Positions 58,687 through 64,000 of a stretch of DNA of 64,000 nt are shown one piece after another (the stretch's first letter is position 1; each line of letters opens with the position of its first letter). The notes under the pieces were generated by a model, which worked only from the letters and a program-made list of their open reading frames with translations, was not told the DNA's origin and searched no databases. Source of the DNA: Gordonia sediminis. Its GTDB lineage: Bacteria; Actinomycetota; Actinomycetes; Mycobacteriales; Mycobacteriaceae. The position numbers and the translations under genes were made by a program. The stretch spans positions 248,001-312,000 of the forward strand of contig RZUM01000004.1 in assembly GCA_004193205.1 (NCBI GenBank), read 5' to 3'.

Positions 58687-60205
58687 GGTGGCCGGGTAGA
58701 TCCACGTCGAGGTTGGCGTTGGCGGCCTCCTGCGCCGCCTGGCCCTCGGCCACCTCTTCCGGGGTGAACCGCATGAACAGCACGACGATCGCCGCGATCA
58801 CCGCGATACCCGCGCAACACGCGAACGCCAGACCGTAACCGTCGGCCTGCGCGGCCAACTGGGCCGGTGTCATGTCCTCGACGGGCCCGGTGGTGCCGCC
58901 CTCCGACAGCGCCCGCGACGTGACCGCGGCACCGACGGCGACAAGTCCGATCGCACCGCCGAGATTCTGCGCGACCTGCGCCAGCGCGGTGAGCGGTCCG
59001 ATCTCGGTGGGCCCGACGCCGGCCACCACCGACAGCGTCAGCGGGATCACGGCGAAGCCCACGCCGATGCCGATCACCAGGACCGGTAAAGCGATCTCCG
59101 GGAAGTATCCGGGACCACTCGTGGCGATCGACGACGCATACAGGCAGCCGGCCAGGATGATGGTGCCGCCGAACAGCACCAGCCACCGGGGCTGGATGGC
59201 CAGCGCGAGTTTCGATGCGATCGCGGCGGCGGCACCGAGCCCGAAGGCGAACGGGACGACGGCGAGACCGCTCTCGATCGGCGTGTACTTGAGGATGCCC
59301 TGCAGGTAAAGCGAGATGAACACCGCCATGCACATCATGATCATGCTGGCGAAGAAGATCGCGGCCAGCGCCGCGACGCGGCTGCGGTTGTCGAAGAGCA
59401 CGAACGGCAGGATGGGGTGGCTGGCGCGCCGTTCGACGACGATGAACGCCGCCAGCGAGAGCCCACCGAGCAGGAACGATCCGACGACGAGCGGCCGCGC
59501 CCACCCGTCGGGTCCCTCGTTGACCGCGAGGACGAGCAGGGTGCAGCCCAGCGTCGCGAGGACCGCGCCGGGGACGTCGAGGGCCAGGCGTTCACCCTGC
59601 GATTCCCGCAACACCAGCAGCGCACCCACGCCCACCAGAAGTCCGATCGGCACGTTGATCAGAAAGACCAACCGCCACGAGATCTGGGTCAGCACTCCGC
59701 CCAGGATCAGCCCGGCCACCGATCCGACGCCGGTCATGGCGGCGTAGATCGCGAACGCCTGACTGCGCGCCTTGCCGGGGGCGAAGGTGGTGGCGACCAG
59801 CGCCATCGCCGTGGGTGCGGCAACCGCCGCCGACGCGCCCTGCAACGCCCTCCCGACGATCAGACTCGTCTCGTTCCAGGCGACACCACACAGCAGCGAG
59901 GTGATCGTGAACGCGGCGACGCCCGCGATGAACATACGTTTGCGGCCGAACGCGTCGCCCAACCGCCCGCCGAGCAGCATCAGCCCGCCGAAGGCGAGGA
60001 CATAGCTGCTGATGATCCAGTTCGTACCGGACTCGGACAGGTGGAGGGCATCCCGGATCCGCGGCAGTGCGAGCGCGGCGACGGTGCCGTCGAGCACCAT
60101 CAACAACTGCATGCCGGACAGGACCAGGATCGCCGGCCCGAAGACGCTACGATACGCCGGCGTCGCCATGGGGGGCGCGGGTCTCGAGGTTTCCGGTGCG
60201 GACAT
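58682..60205 (-). CDS. efpA: MFS drug/lipid exporter, EfpA-like
   Basis: 507 residues with 14 predicted helices (DHA2/QacA group). Motif A is GGRLGDAFGRKRM in the first loop, and the drug-antiporter motif is near GVGSVAGLILGGVLTQISWR. It lies between proS and cysG exactly as EfpA (Rv2846c) does in M. tuberculosis, where it is an essential lipid transporter/efflux protein. The ATG at 60205 begins MSAPETSRPAPPMATPAYRS. Confidence 0.85.
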   Translation of the reverse strand: MSAPETSRPAPPMATPAYRSVFGPAILVLSGMQLLMVLDGTVAALALPRIRDALHLSESGTNWIISSYVLAFGGLMLLGGRLGDAFGRKRMFIAGVAAFTITSLLCGVAWNETSLIVGRALQGASAAVAAPTAMALVATTFAPGKARSQAFAIYAAMTGVGSVAGLILGGVLTQISWRLVFLINVPIGLLVGVGALLVLRESQGERLALDVPGAVLATLGCTLLVLAVNEGPDGWARPLVVGSFLLGGLSLAAFIVVERRASHPILPFVLFDNRSRVAALAAIFFASMIMMCMAVFISLYLQGILKYTPIESGLAVVPFAFGLGAAAAIASKLALAIQPRWLVLFGGTIILAGCLYASSIATSGPGYFPEIALPVLVIGIGVGFAVIPLTLSVVAGVGPTEIGPLTALAQVAQNLGGAIGLVAVGAAVTSRALSEGGTTGPVEDMTPAQLAAQADGYGLAFACCAGIAVIAAIVVLFMRFTPEEVAEGQAAQEAANANLDVDLPGHP

Positions 60206-60266
60206 AACGTTGGACGGTACCGTCCTGGGCGCCGGATGGGCCAATCACTGTTGGAATGTTGCCGAA

Positions 60267-61502
60267 TCAGTATGCGAGTTCGGTGAAACCTGCCACATCG
60301 CCGATCACCACGATGGCGGGGGGACGCAGGTCCTGCTCGGCCGCGGTCGCGGCGGCGTGGGCGAGGTCGGTGCGCAGGACGCGCTGGGTGGGCAGCGACC
60401 CGTTCTCGATCATCGCCACCGGTGTCGACGGCGCCCGGCCGCCGTCCAACAGGACCTGCGCGAATGCGTCGATTCGCTCCACCGCCATCATCAGCACGAC
60501 GGTTCCGCTCAGCCGGGCGATCGCCGACCAGTCGGTCAACGAATCGGGGTGGTCGGGCGGGACATGTCCGGACGCGATGACCACCTCATGCGTCACACCG
60601 CGATGGGTGACCGGGATGCCCGCCGAGGCGGGAACGGCGATCGGGCTGGTGATGCCCGGCACAACGGTCACCGGTATGCCCGCTTGCACACACGCCTGCA
60701 CTTCTTCGAAACCGCGGCCGTAGACGTAGGGGTCACCGCCCTTGAGGCGGACGACGAACTTGCCGGCCCGGGCGTGGCTGACGAGCACGTCGTTGATCGC
60801 CTCCTGCTTCATCGCACGCCCGTACGGGACCTTGGCGGCGTCGATGATCTCGACCTGCGGCCCGAGTTCGGCGAGCAGTTGTGGCGGCGCGAGCCGGTCG
60901 GCGACGACGACGTCGGCCATCTGCAGGAGTTTCTGTCCGCGCACGGTGATCAGGTCCGGGTCGCCCGGTCCCCCGCCGACCAGGGCGACGCCCGGTGGGT
61001 GCGGCGCGTCGTCGTCGACGGCGAGTGAACCATCGGCGAGGGCACGGCCGATCGCCGCCCGCAGCGCAGCCGACTGCCGGTGGTCGCCCCCGGCGAGGAC
61101 ACCGAACTGGAGGTCGCGGTGACGCCCGGAGGCCGGGGTCACCGCGGTCCCGAAGCGGGCGTCGTCGGCGCGGACACAGAAGGTATGGCGGGCCTCGGCG
61201 TCTGCGACGACCTCCGCGTTGACCTGGGGGTCGTCGGTGCAGGCCATCACATACCAGGCGCCGTCGAGGTCGTCGCGCCGGTAGGCACGCCGGATCACGG
61301 TGACGCCCGGCGTGGACTCCACGGCCGGGGTCGGGTCGATCGCGATCACGTGTACGTCGGCGCCCGCGGTCAACAGGTTCGGCAGGCGGCGCTGTGCGAC
61401 CGAGCCTCCGCCCACGACCACCACCTTGCGGCCGGTCAGATCGAGTCCGGCGAGGTAGTGCTTCCGGTCGGCTTGCGCGCCGGACGAGGCAGTGGCAGAC
61501 AT
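60267..61502 (-). CDS. cysG: siroheme synthase: precorrin-2 dehydrogenase/uroporphyrinogen-III methyltransferase
   Basis: 411 residues. The N-terminal NAD-binding part is KVVVVGGGSVAQRRLPNLL (dehydrogenase/ferrochelatase type) to about 150. The C-terminal SAM methyltransferase has VALVGGGPGDPDLITVRGQ, ADVVVADRL, VVRLKGGDPYVYGRGFEE and VPGITSPIAVPASAGIPVTH. It leads from uroporphyrinogen III towards siroheme, the cofactor of sulphite and nitrite reductases, and may also feed cobalamin. Shorter than E. coli CysG (457). The ATG at 61502 is chosen. Confidence 0.93.
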   Translation of the reverse strand: MSATASSGAQADRKHYLAGLDLTGRKVVVVGGGSVAQRRLPNLLTAGADVHVIAIDPTPAVESTPGVTVIRRAYRRDDLDGAWYVMACTDDPQVNAEVVADAEARHTFCVRADDARFGTAVTPASGRHRDLQFGVLAGGDHRQSAALRAAIGRALADGSLAVDDDAPHPPGVALVGGGPGDPDLITVRGQKLLQMADVVVADRLAPPQLLAELGPQVEIIDAAKVPYGRAMKQEAINDVLVSHARAGKFVVRLKGGDPYVYGRGFEEVQACVQAGIPVTVVPGITSPIAVPASAGIPVTHRGVTHEVVIASGHVPPDHPDSLTDWSAIARLSGTVVLMMAVERIDAFAQVLLDGGRAPSTPVAMIENGSLPTQRVLRTDLAHAAATAAEQDLRPPAIVVIGDVAGFTELAY

Positions 61503-61569
61503 GGCTGATGATCCTACCGACGCGCGATCGTCGCACCGAGCGGGATGGTCGGGCAGCCGCCACACGCCG

Positions 61570-61606
61570 GTGGCCGTTCCTGCCGACGGGCGGCAGGAAC
61601 GGCCAC
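61570..61606 (-). terminator. terminator after the acyl-ACP desaturase gene
   Basis: A perfect 15-bp stem (GTGGCCGTTCCTGCC and complement) with a seven-base loop, 17 bases after the desaturase stop and about 70 bases before cysG on the minus strand. Confidence 0.8.
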
Positions 61607-61623
61607 AGAGTGTAGGGCGGCGC

Positions 61624-62613
61624 TCAGGCGGGGACTTGGGTGAGCCCCTTCGCCCGTGCACGGGCCAGCGCACGTTCCCGGGATTCCTCGAACTTGACCA
61701 CCTTGACGTTCATCTCCTCGAGGAACTTGGCCAACAGGTCGCGGTAGTGCTCGCCGAGCGGACCGAAGTCGTCGCGTTCGAAGATCCGCCACTTCCGCAG
61801 CACCGGCATCACGACCTCCGACATGTGCTGCGGCAGGTCGTAGATGCCGCCCTTCGCGATCAGCACGGCGTTGCGACGGAAGTTCGGCATGGCGGCGCCG
61901 GGCATCTGGAAGTTGGAGACGATGGCGTAGATCGCCGCCATCGTCTGATCCGGGACGAGATCGAGGCCGCCGGCGACGATGTTCCGATAGAACAGCATGT
62001 GCAGGTTCTCGTCGGCCGCGACGCGTTGCAGCATGCGGTCGGCGATCGGGTCGCCGCACGCCTTGCCGGTGTTGCGGTGCGATACGCGGGTGGCGAGTTC
62101 CTGGAAGCTCACGTAACTGACCGCGTAGAGCATGTCGAAGCTGTGGTCGCGTTGACCGTCGTCGTCGGGCAACGGGTTGAAGCCGTGCGTCATGTGCTGC
62201 ATGCGGATCTCTTCGAGCTCCACGGGGTCCACCCCACGCGTGACGACGAGGTAGTCCCGCATCACGGTCGAATGCCGCATCTCCTCGGCCGTCCACCGGC
62301 CGACCCAGAAGCCCCAGGCGTCGTCGAGGCTGAAGTTGTCGGCGATCACCCGGTGATAGGACGGCAGATTGTCCTCGGTGAGCAGGTTGGTGATCATCGC
62401 GGCCTTGGCCGTCTCGGACAGCTGCGACTGCGACGGATCCCAGTCCTCACCACCGAGTGCCGCGAAGTTGCGGCCGTCGTCCCAGGGGACGTAGTCGTGC
62501 GGATGCCAGTCCTTGGTCATCTTCATGTGGCGCTCGACCTCGGTCTCACAGACCGGAAGCAGCTCACGCAGCAGATCCGAGCCTGTCATCTCGGAACCGA
62601 TCAGGCTGGTCAT
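61624..62613 (-). CDS. acyl-ACP desaturase
   Basis: 329 residues of the soluble di-iron stearoyl-ACP desaturase family (mycobacterial DesA-type). Iron ligands lie in TAEEMRHSTVMRDYL and AADENLHMLFYRNIV, with further glutamates in CETEVERH and SVLT-equivalent helices. It introduces a double bond into ACP-bound fatty acids, for membrane lipids or mycolate precursors. AAGGAG precedes the ATG at 62613. It is divergent from the DevR-like regulator, with an inverted repeat between them. Confidence 0.92.
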   Translation of the reverse strand: MTSLIGSEMTGSDLLRELLPVCETEVERHMKMTKDWHPHDYVPWDDGRNFAALGGEDWDPSQSQLSETAKAAMITNLLTEDNLPSYHRVIADNFSLDDAWGFWVGRWTAEEMRHSTVMRDYLVVTRGVDPVELEEIRMQHMTHGFNPLPDDDGQRDHSFDMLYAVSYVSFQELATRVSHRNTGKACGDPIADRMLQRVAADENLHMLFYRNIVAGGLDLVPDQTMAAIYAIVSNFQMPGAAMPNFRRNAVLIAKGGIYDLPQHMSEVVMPVLRKWRIFERDDFGPLGEHYRDLLAKFLEEMNVKVVKFEESRERALARARAKGLTQVPA

Positions 62614-62691
62614 CGTTCTCCTTGGTAGTCGGCATTCTCTGGGCAGGTACCAACTCTGCGCTGCGGATGCGGTGGCCGACGTGAGCCGAAG

Positions 62692-62709
62692 GTCCCGAAC
62701 CGTCGGGAC
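62692..62709. promoter_or_regulatory. inverted repeat between desaturase and devR-like gene
   Basis: Perfect arms GTCCCGA/TCGGGAC flank ACCG, 57 bp before the regulator start. The arms match the half-sites of the DosR box (TTSGGGACT...AGTCCCSAA) but point outward instead of inward. They may be a variant site for the regulator encoded next to them. Confidence 0.4.
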
Positions 62710-62765
62710 TCAGGTCGCCACCATCGAGGTCTCGAACGGCACTGACCTGCGGTACCGTCAACTGC

Positions 62766-63452
62766 ATGTCTGCCGATCCCTCATCCGACGGCTCCACCGA
62801 CACCCAGCCCGTCCGCGTGTACCTCGTCGATGACCACGAACTCGTGCGTCGAGGACTGCGGGACCTGCTCGGGACCGCCGAGGACCTCGAGATCGTCGGC
62901 GAGGCCGCCTCCGTCGGTGAGGCACGCGTCGGTATCCTGGCGACCTTGCCCGACGTCGCGGTGCTCGACGTCCGGCTGCCCGACGGCAGCGGTGTCGAAC
63001 TGTGCCGCGACATCCGGGCGGCCGAACCGTCGGTGCACTGTCTGATGCTGACGAGCTACGCCGACGACGATGCGTTGCTCGCCGCGGTCCTCGCGGGCGC
63101 GTCGGGCTTCGTGCTCAAACAGATCCTCGGCCACAACCTCGTTGCCGCTGTCCGTACCGTCGGAAAGGGCGGCTCGCTCCTCGACGACCGCAGCACCGCC
63201 GCGCTGCTCGCCAAACTGCGGGCCGGAAAGACCGCCACCGCCGCCGACCCGCTGGCGGAACTCACCTCCCAGGAGCGTGAGGTCTTCAACCTGATCGGCG
63301 ACGGCCTGACCAACCGGCAGATCGCCGAACAGATGTTCCTGGCCGAGAAGACCATCAAGAACTACGTCTCACGCATTCTGGCCAAGCTGGACATGCAGCG
63401 CCGCACGCAGGTCGCGGTGATGGCGACGAAGATCCGCGACGGCAAGGCGTAG
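62766..63452 (+). CDS. devR: NarL-type response regulator, DevR/DosR-like
   Basis: 228 residues. The receiver has [19 protein letters not shown], phospho-acceptor Asp68 in [11 protein letters not shown], Thr/Ser in [10 protein letters not shown] and Lys118. A LuxR helix-turn-helix ([20 protein letters not shown], then [20 protein letters not shown]) is at the C-terminus. It closely resembles M. tuberculosis DosR through both domains, including the [12 protein letters not shown] and EKTxKNYVSR blocks. The convergent DevS-like kinase is its obvious partner. Hypoxia/NO response is inferred by similarity. Confidence 0.88.
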   Translation: MSADPSSDGSTDTQPVRVYLVDDHELVRRGLRDLLGTAEDLEIVGEAASVGEARVGILATLPDVAVLDVRLPDGSGVELCRDIRAAEPSVHCLMLTSYADDDALLAAVLAGASGFVLKQILGHNLVAAVRTVGKGGSLLDDRSTAALLAKLRAGKTATAADPLAELTSQEREVFNLIGDGLTNRQIAEQMFLAEKTIKNYVSRILAKLDMQRRTQVAVMATKIRDGKA

Positions 63453-63512
63453 TCGCCCCGAATCAGCCTGGCGCAGCGTCGTCCGCGGCACGGCAACGTC
63501 GCCGCGACCACG

Positions 63513-64000
63513 TCACTGCGACAACTGACCGGTGAGCGGCACCGACCAGGTCAGGGTCGTCCCGCCGGCATGCCGCTTTCCCCGCGTTGAGGTCACCACG
63601 TTGAACACCCCGTCGCATTCCTCGGCCCGCCGCGTCAGGTTGTCCAGGCCGCGGTAGGTGACGTCCGAACCGATTCCGACGCCGTCGTCGCTGATCTCGA
63701 CCGACAGCACGCCGTCCTCGGCACGCACCGAGACGTCGATGTGCTCGGCGTCGGCGTGGCGCAGCGCGTTGGACAGTCCCTCCCGCAACACGGCGTCGAT
63801 ATGCGGCCCCAACGACTCCGGCACCACTGTGTCGACCGGTCCGGCGAACTGCACACCCGGCGATATCGGTGCGTGGGTGGCCAACTCCGAGACGATGTCG
63901 AGCACCCGACGACGAAGGGTGGTGGTGTCGTGCAGGCCGGGCACCGTCTGCAGGTCGAAGATCGACGTACGGATCTGGGCGATGGTGCGATCCAGATCCG
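63513..64000 (-). CDS. devS: DevS/DosT-like sensor histidine kinase, 5' part outside window
   Basis: The last 162 codons of a NarX/DevS-type kinase; the N-terminus lies beyond the right edge. DLDRTIAQIRTSIFDLQ follows the dimerisation helix. EGLSNALRHADAEHIDV is the N-box and SDDGVGIGSDVTYRGLDNLT the G-box of the HATPase_c domain. It should phosphorylate the DevR-like regulator encoded convergently 60 bp away. The GAF sensor part cannot be seen. Confidence 0.88.
   Translation of the reverse strand, partial: DLDRTIAQIRTSIFDLQTVPGLHDTTTLRRRVLDIVSELATHAPISPGVQFAGPVDTVVPESLGPHIDAVLREGLSNALRHADAEHIDVSVRAEDGVLSVEISDDGVGIGSDVTYRGLDNLTRRAEECDGVFNVVTSTRGKRHAGGTTLTWSVPLTGQLSQ

Overview
This window is high-GC actinobacterial DNA with frequent GTG starts and ATGA/GTGA gene overlaps. 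It looks like a mycolic-acid-group genome (Mycobacteriales), most like Gordonia or a close relative. The order dapA-thyX, dfrA-thyA, dapB, aldR/ald, pnp, rpsO, ribF, a sirR/mntR-type regulator, truB-pptT-pptH, dinF-nrnA-rbfA-infB-ylxR-nusA-rimP, proS, an efpA-type transporter and cysG is the order I recall from Mycobacterium tuberculosis Rv2753c-Rv2847c. Many intervening genes are lost or replaced. The genus call rests on this synteny and on the DUF222/HNH genes and 'ggtcgagtagcg' repeats; it was not tested by a search.

Region by region: 1-2.2 kb holds dapA (cut by the left edge), thyX and a DUF427 protein. 2.3-5 kb has two exported phosphatases, one PhoD-like (Tat) and one of the PTP family. 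5-9.6 kb has two FAD-linked oxidases, one broken by an 8-nt deletion, around a TPR/LuxR regulator. 9.8-16.7 kb carries a HAD phosphatase, a TetR/quinone-oxidoreductase divergent pair with a clear operator, a YcaQ-like protein, dfrA-thyA, a frameshifted LuxR gene and a cupin. 17-22.4 kb has a DUF222/HNH gene, a flavin monooxygenase, a wax-ester synthase/DGAT and a GyrI-like protein.

22.5-29.2 kb is the least ordinary part. One intact flavodoxin gene is surrounded by broken copies of itself. Only 3' ends lie to its left (22.5 and 24.8 kb) and only 5' ends to its right (28.3, 28.9 and 29.1 kb), all on the same strand. PhoX, a PIN-domain gene with an unknown partner, and three small membrane proteins sit between the pieces. 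This is what two nested insertions into the same gene would leave, although tandem duplication with decay is also possible.

29.4-43.4 kb is core metabolism and RNA processing: lysine synthesis (dapB), alanine dehydrogenase and its AsnC-type regulator, PNPase, S15, FAD synthetase and TruB. A 0.4-kb block of hairpin repeats lies after ald. 43.4-53.1 kb is a nearly continuous minus-strand translation cluster. It includes the opposed pair pptT/pptH, and dinF appears to start with CTG. 53.3-64 kb holds two small Rv2843/Rv2844-like genes, a DUF222/HNH gene under a perfect LexA (SOS) box, proS, yaaA, an EfpA-like exporter, siroheme synthase, an acyl-ACP desaturase and a DevR/DosR-type response regulator. 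A DevS-type kinase facing it is cut by the right edge.
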